Origin: Deinococcus sp. Leaf326
Lineage (GTDB): Bacteria; Deinococcota; Deinococci; Deinococcales; Deinococcaceae
Direction of reading: 5' to 3'
Assembly: GCF_001424185.1 (NCBI RefSeq)
Contig: NZ_LMOM01000087.1
Location: 1-64,000, forward strand
DNA: 64,000 nt
The notes beneath the pieces were generated by a model, which was not told the origin of the DNA, searched no databases, and saw only the letters and a program-made list of their open reading frames with translations. Shown piece by piece: positions 20,972 through 34,438 of this stretch. The stretch's first letter is position 1; each line of letters begins with the position of its first letter. Made by a program: the position numbers and the translations under genes.

Positions 20972-21828
20972 TCCTGGACGCTCACCCCCCAAGGATAAAT
21001 GTTGATGTGTTGGTTCGGGTACATGCTGATGCTCCCAGCGTACTTCAAGAGAGAGTTGAGGTCGCCGCTCCAGACGCTGCCGTTCGCCGTTCGCACGGTG
21101 ACACCGCTGGGGGTATATGCGGCCGATTGCACAGTGTAGCGCGACAGCGCGCGGGCGGCCGTCAGGGCGGTCTTCAGGCGGTCCGGCCCCCAGCCGCTGA
21201 GGACGGGCAGGCCGGTAGTGGGGCCGTCCGGCAGAACTTCGCCGCCTTCGGCCAGCGTGACGGCCTCACCGCCCGGCGGCTGCCAGCGCGCGAAGGGCCG
21301 GCGCTCGGTCACCTCGATGCTCACTTGGTCGGGAAAGATCCGGGTCACGCGCGCCGAGGCCACCCAGGGGCTGTCCAGCAGCCCGCGCGCGCGCCAGCGC
21401 CCGTAATACAGCCAGCCGAACTCGCTGCCCAGCACGGGGTCAAGCCCCGCGAGGCGGCGCACCTCGGCCGTGCTGAGGTGTCCGTTGCCGCTGACGGTCA
21501 CGGTCCGCACCGGCAGCAGCAGCCAGCTCGCCGCCAGTGCGGCCACGAACACGACACTGCCCCCCGAGGCCCACCACACCCAGGGCCGCACACGCCGTAG
21601 CCGCTCGCCCAGGCTGGGGCCGGTGCGGGCGCGGCGTTGCCGGCGCGGGCGCACGTCTTCGGGCATAGGGGCGACCTCTTCGGAGACCATGACGTCGGCC
21701 TGGACCTCCAGCTCAGCCACCTGAACCTCGGGGAGGGGAGATGCGATTTCGGGAACCGGGTCCGGCGGCCCCTGCCCGGCAGGTGGACCGGGCAGGGGGT
21801 CGCGGTAGGCGTTGCGGCGACGGGCCAC
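20968..21828 (-). CDS. ftsQ: Cell division protein FtsQ
   Basis: 286 residues. A long Pro/Glu-rich cytosolic N-terminus (about 85 residues) precedes one membrane segment (WWASGGSVVFVAALAASWLLL) and a periplasmic POTRA domain beginning VRTVTVSGNGHLSTAEV, then a beta domain with VTRIFPDQVSIEVTERRPFA. FtsQ connects early and late divisome proteins. It starts three bases after murB and overlaps ftsA by four bases. The start codon is GTG. Confidence 0.9.
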   Translation of the reverse strand: MARRRNAYRDPLPGPPAGQGPPDPVPEIASPLPEVQVAELEVQADVMVSEEVAPMPEDVRPRRQRRARTGPSLGERLRRVRPWVWWASGGSVVFVAALAASWLLLPVRTVTVSGNGHLSTAEVRRLAGLDPVLGSEFGWLYYGRWRARGLLDSPWVASARVTRIFPDQVSIEVTERRPFARWQPPGGEAVTLAEGGEVLPDGPTTGLPVLSGWGPDRLKTALTAARALSRYTVQSAAYTPSGVTVRTANGSVWSGDLNSLLKYAGSISMYPNQHINIYPWGVSVQE

Positions 21829-21831
21829 GGC

Positions 21832-24188
<2,357 letters not shown>

Positions 24189-24200
24189 GGGGGCAGCTCG

Positions 24201-25379
24201 CTAGCGCAGGCGCGTCTCGATCAGGTCGGCGAAGCGGGCCGCCGCGCCCGGCTGAGCACGCGCGAGGGCCGCCGCCGTCATGGCGGCGCGGGTCTCCGGC
24301 TGCGCACACTCTAACACCGCCTGCGCCAGCCCTCCGGCCCCGGCTTCCGTCCCAGTGTCGAGAACCCGGCGCTGTTCGACGAGTCGCCCGGCCCCGGAGA
24401 GCTGCACCGCCTGCGCGTTGTGGAGCTGGTGGTTTTCGGCCGACTCGGGCAGCGGCACCATGACGAGCGGCACCCCGTGAAAGGCCGCCTCGGCCAGCGT
24501 GCTCGTGCCTGCCCGCGTGATTGCCAGGTCGGCCGCCGACCACGCCGCGACCGCGTCCACGTAGTCGGTCGCGCGGTACCAGGGCCAGTCCTGGACCACC
24601 GGCCCCACCTTCTCCAGCCAGCGCCGCCCGGTGGCGTGCAGGACCTGCACAGCCTGCGCCGGGCCGCCCGCCGGGGTCAGGCTGAGGTCGCCGCTGCGGA
24701 AGTCGAAGTCGATCTGGGGCAGTTCGCCACCCAGCACGCCCGAGTTGCCGAACAGCCCGCGCAGCACGCCGGGTACGTTGTCGTTGAGAAACAGCGATCC
24801 CTGCGACCCGCCCATGATCAGCAGGGTCAGGCGGCCCGGCTGGAGACCCAGGCGCTCCAGGGCCTCGGCACGGTCCAGACGTTCCTCGCGCACCGGCATC
24901 CCGACCAGGGTGGCCTTGTCGGGCGAGAGGCCGCGCACCGTGTCGTACACCGTGCCGACGGCCTGCGCGCGCCCCACCGCGAGGCGCTGCGTGAGGCCCA
25001 GCAGGGCGTTCTGCTCGTGCAGGACGGTCGGGAGGCGCAGGCTCTGCGCGGCGAGTACGCCCGGCAGGCTGGCAAAGCCCCCGTAGCCCACTACGGCGGC
25101 GGGCCGCAGCTTCTGGAGCAGGGCGCGGGCCTGGGTCACGCCCTGCCCGGCGCGAAGCAACTCGCGCGGATCGGCCATGCCCTGCCCGCTGCGCGCGAGT
25201 TTGCCGGCGTCCACCCCGTGAAACAGCAGCCCCTGTTCAGCGGCCACCCGCTCCTCCATTCCCCCGCGCTGGCCCAGCAGCATCGCCGCGTGCCCGCGCC
25301 GGATCAGTTCGCGTGCGGTCGCCACCGCCGGGTAGATATGGCCCCCGGTGCCGCCTGTTGCCATCACGACCAAGCTCAT
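24201..25379 (-). CDS. murG: Lipid II-forming N-acetylglucosaminyltransferase
   Basis: 392 residues, GT28. It adds GlcNAc to lipid I on the inner face of the membrane. The N-terminal GTGGHIYPA, the central GGFASLPG and MGGSQGS, and the donor-site AITRAGTSTLAE are all present. Compared with E. coli MurG (355 residues) there is an insertion of roughly 35 residues after the GGSQG segment. It is the first gene of the wall/division operon and follows a TACACT box by 8 bases. Confidence 0.95.
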   Translation of the reverse strand: MSLVVMATGGTGGHIYPAVATARELIRRGHAAMLLGQRGGMEERVAAEQGLLFHGVDAGKLARSGQGMADPRELLRAGQGVTQARALLQKLRPAAVVGYGGFASLPGVLAAQSLRLPTVLHEQNALLGLTQRLAVGRAQAVGTVYDTVRGLSPDKATLVGMPVREERLDRAEALERLGLQPGRLTLLIMGGSQGSLFLNDNVPGVLRGLFGNSGVLGGELPQIDFDFRSGDLSLTPAGGPAQAVQVLHATGRRWLEKVGPVVQDWPWYRATDYVDAVAAWSAADLAITRAGTSTLAEAAFHGVPLVMVPLPESAENHQLHNAQAVQLSGAGRLVEQRRVLDTGTEAGAGGLAQAVLECAQPETRAAMTAAALARAQPGAAARFADLIETRLR

Positions 25380-25387
25380 CGGGGCCG

Positions 25388-25393
25388 AGTGTA
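25388..25393 (-). promoter_or_regulatory. -10 box of the murG-ftsZ operon
   Basis: TACACT on the minus strand, 8 bases before ATG 25379, predicting a 1-base leader for the whole division operon. Confidence 0.55.
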
Positions 25394-25467
25394 GAGCGCG
25401 CGGGGGCAGGGGAGGTCAACCTGGAGGTGGACGTCCCCTGCCCCATGGCCAGTGTGGCGGCCCGCGC

Positions 25468-26220
<753 letters not shown>

Positions 26221-26270
26221 GCCCTGCGTTACGCGCCCGCCCCGCGCCGGGTTCCCGCGCGCCCCGGCGT

Positions 26271-26276
26271 TACCCT
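26271..26276 (+). promoter_or_regulatory. -10 box of the nitroreductase
   Basis: TACCCT ends 8 bases before ATG 26285. Confidence 0.4.
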
Positions 26277-26284
26277 GGGCAGCG

Positions 26285-26869
26285 ATGATCTCCCCCCTGG
26301 ATACCCTCAGCGCCATCCGCGAGCGCCGCACTGTGGACCTGCCACTCCTGAGCGCCGATCCCGTCGACGAACAGACCCTGAATACCCTGCTTGAAGCCGC
26401 CAACTGGGCGCCCAACCACGGCCGCACCGAGCCGTGGCGCTTCGCAGTCTTCACCGGCGAGGGTCGCCTGAAACTGGCCGATGCCCTCGCCGAGTCGCTG
26501 GCGCTGAGCCAGGGGAAGGAGGAGCCCGCCCCCGAGGCCCGCGAGACCCAGCGGGGGCGTCAGCGCATGGCCCCGGTGTGGATCGTGGTGGCCGCCCAGC
26601 CCGCCGAGAAGCCCAGGATGCCGCTGCACGAGGAGCAGTGGGCCGCTGCCTGCGCGGTGCAGAATCTGCTGCTCGCCGCGCGCGCCCTGGGCCTGGGCAG
26701 CAAGTGGATCAGCAACGTGCCCAGCATGCACCCCCACACGGCCCGCGCCCTGGGCTTTCCCGAGGACAGCACGCCGCTGGGAATGCTGTACCTGGGCCAC
26801 ATGGCGGGCGAGTGGCCAGTGGGCAAGCGCGGGCCGGCACAGGACAAGGTGCGCTGGTTCAGGGATTGA
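26285..26869 (+). CDS. Nitroreductase family protein (YdjA-like)
   Basis: 194 residues. FMN-dependent NAD(P)H oxidoreductase fold of the small single-domain type: IRERRTVD at the N-terminus binds FMN phosphate, then AANWAPNHGRTEPWRF, WAAACAVQNLLLAARALGLGSKWIS, and FPEDSTPLGMLYLGH. Natural substrate unknown. The start at 26285 is supported by a -10 box 8 bases upstream. The gene converges on the aminotransferase across an imperfect inverted repeat. Confidence 0.88.
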   Translation: MISPLDTLSAIRERRTVDLPLLSADPVDEQTLNTLLEAANWAPNHGRTEPWRFAVFTGEGRLKLADALAESLALSQGKEEPAPEARETQRGRQRMAPVWIVVAAQPAEKPRMPLHEEQWAAACAVQNLLLAARALGLGSKWISNVPSMHPHTARALGFPEDSTPLGMLYLGHMAGEWPVGKRGPAQDKVRWFRD

Positions 26870-26875
26870 CCACGG

Positions 26876-26918
26876 GGGTCAGGGAAGTTGCAGGGTCCTG
26901 CCACAATTCCCCTGACCC
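26876..26918. terminator. Possible bidirectional terminator
   Basis: GGGTCAGGGAA pairs with TTCCCCTGACCC (one bulge) around an inner GCAGG-GT-CCTGC hairpin, between convergent genes. No T-run follows on either strand, so termination is not certain. Confidence 0.4.
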
Positions 26919-27016
26919 GAGAGGATCGAGAACCCGTGAGAACGGCGGTGTGCAGTGGCGCAAAGGGGGTGCAGTTCACCCTTCAGCGGAGTAGGACATC
27001 GCCGTAAAGTGTTCGT

Positions 27017-28198
<1,182 letters not shown>

Positions 28199-28205
28199 GG
28201 CGCGT

Positions 28206-28211
28206 AGGCTA
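28206..28211 (-). promoter_or_regulatory. -10 box, leaderless aminotransferase
   Basis: TAGCCT on the minus strand, 7 bases before ATG 28198. Confidence 0.55.
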
Positions 28212-28281
28212 GCGCCGGGGCGGCCCGGACGGAGGGCGGAGGTGTAGAGGGGGCGGGAGAAGGCAGCCCGCCCCTCCCGGC

Positions 28282-28911
28282 TCAGAAGCGGTAGGTCAGG
28301 CCGAAGCGTGCGCCAGGCGAGAAGATCCCCACATCGCTGTCCAGGAAATACCGGCCCTTGAATTCTCCGAAGTAGCCCCAGCGTCCATCCGTACTGAAGG
28401 TGCCGCGCAGGCCGGCAGTGCCTCCCACCCAGGAGACTAGGCCCAGCAAGGTTCCTGCGCCGGGTCCACCATACACGTTGACGCCCCGCGAACGCGTGCT
28501 GAGCAGCAGGTCGGCCCCGATGAGGGGGGCGGCCGCCACGGGCAGATCGGGCAGCGGAACGAGCACGAGGTCGAGGGCGCCGCGCACCGATACGGTCAGG
28601 GCCGGAGTCTGGAACACAGGCACGCTGAGCCCCGCAGTGAGGCCCGACAGGATATAGAGTTCCGAGGAGAGGCCGCCCCACAGCGTCACGCCGTCGGGCG
28701 CAGGAGCCGGGGCAGCGCTGGCCAGGACTGCGGCAGGAGTCGGCAGTGCCTGCACGGGGGACAGGACCGGGACGGTCGGCTGTGCAGGCGGCTGCGGGGT
28801 CTGGGTCTGGGTCTGGGGCGGCTGTACGAAGACTGGCGTGCCTTCCTGCGCGGCTGCCGTTGCAGTGAGCGAGAGAGCGAGCAGGACTGAAAGTGACTTC
28901 ACGAAGTTCAT
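28282..28911 (-). CDS. Secreted, probably outer-membrane beta-barrel-like protein
   Basis: 209 residues. A signal peptide (to about TAAAQ) is followed by a Pro/Gln/Thr-rich linker to about residue 75, then a glycine-rich alternating region (LWGGLSSELYILSGLTAGLSVPVF and similar strands) ending in LTYRF. A terminal aromatic residue after alternating hydrophobics is typical of outer-membrane barrels. The family was not identified. A TACAGT -10 box ends 9 bases before ATG 28911. Confidence 0.65.
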   Translation of the reverse strand: MNFVKSLSVLLALSLTATAAAQEGTPVFVQPPQTQTQTPQPPAQPTVPVLSPVQALPTPAAVLASAAPAPAPDGVTLWGGLSSELYILSGLTAGLSVPVFQTPALTVSVRGALDLVLVPLPDLPVAAAPLIGADLLLSTRSRGVNVYGGPGAGTLLGLVSWVGGTAGLRGTFSTDGRWGYFGEFKGRYFLDSDVGIFSPGARFGLTYRF

Positions 28912-28920
28912 CTGATGCTC

Positions 28921-28926
28921 ACTGTA
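28921..28926 (-). promoter_or_regulatory. -10 box of the barrel-like protein
   Basis: TACAGT on the minus strand, 9 bases before ATG 28911, predicting a leader of about 2-3 bases. Confidence 0.45.
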
Positions 28927-28956
28927 GCGGGCGAGGCGGCCCGGTGAGGCGCAGAT

Positions 28957-29301
28957 CTACGGCTCCAGCGGGATGACAGCCAGGATGCCGGTCTCGGCCG
29001 GGCCGTCGATGGTCAGCACTTCCAGGCGGCAGGGCAGATCGTCGCGCCCGCACTCGCGTGTGAGGTAGCTCAGGGCGGCGCGGTGCATCAGCGCAAGCTT
29101 GCGCGGGGTCACGCTCTGGGCCGCGCCGCCGTAGCGGGCCGTGTGCCGCTGCCGGACCTCGGTGAAGACCAGGGTGCCGTCCAGCTCACGGCTCACGAGG
29201 TCAATCTCGCCGCCCGGAATGCGGTAGTTGCGCGCCACGATCTCGCGCCCCAGCGCGGCCAGATGTGTGGCCGCACGGGTCTCGGCGTCGGCGCCTTTCA
29301 C
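28957..29301 (-). CDS. YraN/UPF0102 family nuclease-like protein
   Basis: 114 residues, the usual size for UPF0102. It shows the restriction-endonuclease-like core: [29 protein letters not shown], where GEIDLV and the following E-V-(K/R) correspond to the PD-(D/E)XK metal site. The lysine of the usual E-V-K is Arg here. The biological role is not settled. GTG start, 25 bases after the HAD gene, so probably the third gene of a run with the dsRBD and HAD genes. Confidence 0.85.
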   Translation of the reverse strand: MKGADAETRAATHLAALGREIVARNYRIPGGEIDLVSRELDGTLVFTEVRQRHTARYGGAAQSVTPRKLALMHRAALSYLTRECGRDDLPCRLEVLTIDGPAETGILAVIPLEP

Positions 29302-29326
29302 CTTAGAGGCGCCGCGCAGCCCGGAC

Positions 29327-29989
29327 TCAGACCAGCCAATCGGCCCAGCCGGTGAAGTCGGGGGCGGTCAGGGTAGCCCCGGCGGCCAGCAGCGCCGCCT
29401 CGGGGGCGGTGGTCCGCAGGGCGACGACGGTGCAGCCCGCGCCCGCCGCACTCTTGACGCCGTTGACCGCGTCCTCGTGGGCGAGGCACTGCGCCGGGTC
29501 CAGACCCAGGCGCGCCGCCCCCAGCAGGAAGGGTTCGGGGTGGGGCTTGCCTCGCGACACGTCCTCGCCCAGCACACGGGTCTGAAAACGGTGCCCGAAG
29601 CCCAGTGCCTCCATCCCGAACTCGACGTTCACGTGGTCGGCACTCGTGACCAGGGCGTAGGGAATGCCGCGCGCCTCCAGGGCTTCCAGGTACGTGCTCA
29701 GGCCCTGGACCTCCCGCAACGCGCCGCGCGCGAGGTCGCGGTAACGGCCCTCCTTGGCGTCGTGGAAGCGCTGCGCCAACTCGGCGTCCGGCACGCGGCC
29801 GGTCAGGCGCTCGATGATCTCGGGGTTGCGCCCGCCGTCCACCTTCGTGTCGAGGTCGTGCTCGCTGAGGCGCAGGTCCAGAATCTCGGCGGCGACCTCG
29901 ACCCAGGCCTGACGGTGAAAGACGTTGTTGTCGGTCAGCACGCCGTCCATGTCGAACAGCACGCCGGCCGGGCGCGCGGGCAGTCTCAC
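29327..29989 (-). CDS. HAD-family phosphatase (beta-phosphoglucomutase-like)
   Basis: 220 residues. Motif I is [13 protein letters not shown] (nucleophile Asp), motif II LVTSADH, and motif III/IV in [35 protein letters not shown]. The cap insertion between motifs I and II is of the C1 type found in beta-phosphoglucomutase and related sugar-phosphate phosphatases. The substrate cannot be told. The GTG start overlaps the stop of the dsRBD gene (GTGA). Confidence 0.9.
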   Translation of the reverse strand: MRLPARPAGVLFDMDGVLTDNNVFHRQAWVEVAAEILDLRLSEHDLDTKVDGGRNPEIIERLTGRVPDAELAQRFHDAKEGRYRDLARGALREVQGLSTYLEALEARGIPYALVTSADHVNVEFGMEALGFGHRFQTRVLGEDVSRGKPHPEPFLLGAARLGLDPAQCLAHEDAVNGVKSAAGAGCTVVALRTTAPEAALLAAGATLTAPDFTGWADWLV

Positions 29990-30438
29990 TCGGCGTCCTC
30001 TTCCGGGCCGTGGCCCAGGTCGGCCAAGAGGTCGCGGTACAGGCGGGCGGCCTCACGGCGCACGTCGTCTAGGTCGGCGTCCTCGTCGGCAACTTCCAGG
30101 GCCACTTCCAGCGCCTCGGCCAGCACGGCGGCGTAGATCGGCCAGCGGCCCGCCGGGGCGGTGTCCTTGGGAGCACCCTGCGCCTGCTGGTCCTCCGCGT
30201 CCGGCCCTTCCTGCTCACCTTCATCGCGGCCGCTCAGGATGAGCAGGGCGGCTTCGGCGGCGGCGCGCTCGGCGTCCTTCTTGCTGCGGCCCTCGCCCTG
30301 GCCCAGTATCTCGCCGCCCACGGTGACCTGCGCGCGGAAGGTGCGGTCGTGGGGCGGCCCCTCGGCCTCGGCCCCGAAGGTCGGGGTGCCCAGGCCCAGC
30401 GTCTGCGTGCGCGCGATCAGGTCGCCCTTTGGGTTCAT
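29986..30438 (-). CDS. Stand-alone double-stranded RNA-binding domain protein
   Basis: 150 residues. Residues about 25-68 read [39 protein letters not shown], the C-terminal half of a dsRBD with the conserved G-x-G-x-S-K-K-x-A-E helix. In most bacteria this domain occurs only at the end of RNase III; here no RNase III domain accompanies it. The C-terminal half is acidic and helical. It is probably an RNA-binding protein of the cytosol. TACGCT lies 6 bases before ATG 30438 (leaderless). Confidence 0.8.
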   Translation of the reverse strand: MNPKGDLIARTQTLGLGTPTFGAEAEGPPHDRTFRAQVTVGGEILGQGEGRSKKDAERAAAEAALLILSGRDEGEQEGPDAEDQQAQGAPKDTAPAGRWPIYAAVLAEALEVALEVADEDADLDDVRREAARLYRDLLADLGHGPEEDAE

Positions 30439-30444
30439 GGCCTC

Positions 30445-30450
30445 AGCGTA
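30445..30450 (-). promoter_or_regulatory. -10 box, leaderless dsRBD-HAD-yraN unit
   Basis: TACGCT on the minus strand, 6 bases before ATG 30438; predicted transcription start equals the A of ATG. Confidence 0.6.
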
Positions 30451-30510
30451 GCGCGGCCCGGCCCGGCGCAGGGTGCGCGTGGGCCGGGCCGCGTCTTGTG
30501 CGGGCCAGGA

Positions 30511-31728
30511 TCAACCGGACTGAGGGACCAGTTCCACCTTGATCCAGCCGGGCTGCCGCTTGTCGAAGGCTTCGAAGGCCGCGATGGCGTCTCCGAGGTG
30601 CTCGTGCTCGGTGAGCACTTTCGCCGGGTCTACGACGCCCGCCGCCACGAGGTCCACCAGCCGGGGAATGTAGACGCGGTGGTCGCAGTTGCCCATGCGC
30701 AGCGTCAGGTTCTTGTTCATGGCCTTGCCGATGGGGTAGGTCGTCATCTCGGGCGAGTACACGCCGATGATGCCGATCTGGCCCGCTTTCTTGACCATCT
30801 CGATGGACCATTCCAGCGCCTGCGAGGGCGCGTCGCCGGGCACCCACTGGCCGTCCCCGGTGGGGGCGGCGTCGGGGGCGACTTCCTGTACCTGCTGCTC
30901 GAAAGTCTTGGCTTCCTCGGCGCTGGGTTTGGCCGGGCCGTGGTCGGCGTGCTGCGCGTCGATGCCCACCGCGTCGATTACGTTGTCAGCCCCCACGCCG
31001 CCCGTCAGGCGTTTTACTGCTTCCACCGGGTCTTCCTCGTCGAAATTGACGACCTCGGCGCCGTTCTTGCGGGCCATCTCCAGGCGGTCGGGCAGGCGGT
31101 CTACGGCAATCACGCGGGTTGCGCCCAGGAGCCGCGCACTGATGATGGCAAACTGCCCCACCGGCCCGCAGCCCAGTACCACCACGACACTGCCCTCCTT
31201 GACCCCCGCGATGTCGGCCCCGAAATAGGCAGTGGGGAAGATGTCCGAGAGCAAAATCGCCTGGTCGTCGCTCACGTTGTCGGGCAGTTTGACGAGGCTG
31301 GAGTTGGCGTAGGGCGTGCGCACCTTCTCGGCCTGCATCCCGTCAATGGCTCCCGCCGCTTTGGGGCCGCCATAGAAGGCCGTGCCCGCGGAGGGGCCGC
31401 CCGGGTTGGCGTTGTCGCACTGCGAGGTGTGGCCCGCGCGGCAGGGGGGGCAAGAGCCGCACGAGATGGTCGAGGGAATGACTACCCGGTCGCCCGGCGC
31501 AAAGTTGCGCACGTCCTTGCCCACCTGCTCGACGATGCCCACGCCCTCATGCCCCAGCACGGTGCCGGCAACCATCCCGCTCATGGTGCCTCGGATGAAG
31601 TGCAGGTCAGTGCCGCAGATCGCGCTGGCAGTCAGGCGCACGACGGCGTCGGTGGGGTCCTCGACGCGGGGTTCGGGAATGTCGTCCAGGCGAATGTCGC
31701 CGATACCGTGCCATACGACTGCTTTCAT
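30511..31728 (-). CDS. Zinc-dependent alcohol/formaldehyde dehydrogenase-like protein
   Basis: 405 residues, medium-chain dehydrogenase. Catalytic zinc ligands lie in ICGTDLHF and GHEGVG; the structural zinc cysteines are in CGSCPPCRAGHTSQC; the Rossmann motif is VLGCGPVG. Relative to ordinary alcohol dehydrogenases it has an insertion (GIDAQHADHGPAKPSAEEAK region), typical of glutathione-independent formaldehyde dehydrogenase relatives. Substrate is not assigned. The start at 31728 has a GGAG 3-6 bases upstream. The spacer to the divergent gene holds two adjacent inverted repeats. Confidence 0.85.
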   Translation of the reverse strand: MKAVVWHGIGDIRLDDIPEPRVEDPTDAVVRLTASAICGTDLHFIRGTMSGMVAGTVLGHEGVGIVEQVGKDVRNFAPGDRVVIPSTISCGSCPPCRAGHTSQCDNANPGGPSAGTAFYGGPKAAGAIDGMQAEKVRTPYANSSLVKLPDNVSDDQAILLSDIFPTAYFGADIAGVKEGSVVVVLGCGPVGQFAIISARLLGATRVIAVDRLPDRLEMARKNGAEVVNFDEEDPVEAVKRLTGGVGADNVIDAVGIDAQHADHGPAKPSAEEAKTFEQQVQEVAPDAAPTGDGQWVPGDAPSQALEWSIEMVKKAGQIGIIGVYSPEMTTYPIGKAMNKNLTLRMGNCDHRVYIPRLVDLVAAGVVDPAKVLTEHEHLGDAIAAFEAFDKRQPGWIKVELVPQSG

Positions 31729-31773
31729 GTCTCCAGGTCTATCGCCCCTGGGGGCGCCGGGCGTGAGCCTGCG

Positions 31774-31790
31774 GCCAAGGCGGCCTTGGC
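31774..31790. promoter_or_regulatory. Operator-like 17-bp palindrome
   Basis: GCCAAGG-CGG-CCTTGGC is a perfect 7-bp inverted repeat in the gap between divergent genes, 46 bases before the dehydrogenase start. It could bind a dimeric regulator. Confidence 0.4.
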
Positions 31791-31807
31791 TGAACAGGGA
31801 TTCAGCC
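31788..31807. repeat. Second inverted repeat in the divergent promoter region
   Basis: GGCTGAA-CAGGGA-TTCAGCC overlaps the end of the previous palindrome by three bases. Confidence 0.4.
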
Positions 31808-31856
31808 TTGAGTCTAGGGAGACGCAAATGAGCGGCCTGTCTTTGCCCTACCCTTC

Positions 31857-31862
31857 TACACT
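31857..31862 (+). promoter_or_regulatory. -10 box, leaderless start
   Basis: TACACT ends 6 bases before ATG 31869. Confidence 0.6.
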
Positions 31863-31868
31863 CGCTTT

Positions 31869-32333
31869 ATGCGCGTGCTGATCCTGGGCCTCCTCCTTCT
31901 GTCGCCGGTAGCTTCTGCGGGGGGCGGCGCCCTTCAGTCGCCCCCCGCTGCCGGGCAGGTCTGGACGCTGAACGCGACCCGCAGGGATGGTCTGAGCGTC
32001 AGCCTACAACTGAAACTCGGCCGCCTCCTGCCCGGAGATTCGCCAGATCAGGTCTACGCTGCCGAAGGACTGATCGGGGGCGGCGCCATGCTCTTTTCTC
32101 CCAGAGAAAGAGGCATAGATGCCACGATCATGGAACTCAATTCAATACGCTGTTTCGCCCAGTTCACCCCAGGTGCGAAGGTGGCCCACGGCGTTCTGCT
32201 TTACGGCTCGACGGAGTGGAACAGCGAGCGGCTGAACAACGCCCAGAAGGGGAGCGACTTCTCCCGCGAGGCCCTGTTGCGGGGTCTCCGGCCGCTGAGC
32301 GACGGGACCTGCACACTGGAGCGTCTGCGCTGA
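31869..32333 (+). CDS. Secreted hypothetical protein
   Basis: 154 residues. A signal peptide (MRVLILGLLLLSPVASAGG) is followed by an unrecognised domain with two cysteines (SIRCFAQ, DGTCTLE) that could form a disulfide. It appears exported. Transcription is predicted to start at the ATG. It converges on uvrB with 21 bases between stops. Confidence 0.7.
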   Translation: MRVLILGLLLLSPVASAGGGALQSPPAAGQVWTLNATRRDGLSVSLQLKLGRLLPGDSPDQVYAAEGLIGGGAMLFSPRERGIDATIMELNSIRCFAQFTPGAKVAHGVLLYGSTEWNSERLNNAQKGSDFSREALLRGLRPLSDGTCTLERLR

Positions 32334-32354
32334 ATGGTCCGTCCTTGAGTCTCC

Positions 32355-34370
<2,016 letters not shown>

Positions 34371-34376
34371 CCTGAC

Positions 34377-34382
34377 AGTTTA
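34377..34382 (-). promoter_or_regulatory. -10 box, leaderless uvrB
   Basis: TAAACT on the minus strand, 6 bases before ATG 34370. It is partly covered by the adjacent response-motif palindrome. Confidence 0.65.
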
Positions 34383-34396
34383 CGCCCCGGGCGTAA
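34380..34396. promoter_or_regulatory. Radiation/desiccation response motif (DdrO operator) of uvrB
   Basis: TTACGCCCCGGGCGTAA is a perfect inverted repeat with the spacing and half-sites of the Deinococcus motif (consensus TTATGTCATTGACATAA, that is TTAYGYC-N3-GRCRTAA). It overlaps the uvrB -10 box, as expected for a repressor site cleared when IrrE cleaves DdrO. uvrB belongs to this regulon in D. radiodurans. Confidence 0.75.
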
Positions 34397-34438
34397 GGGG
34401 GAAGGTAAGCGAAATGGCGAGGTGGGGAAGCGCGATCC

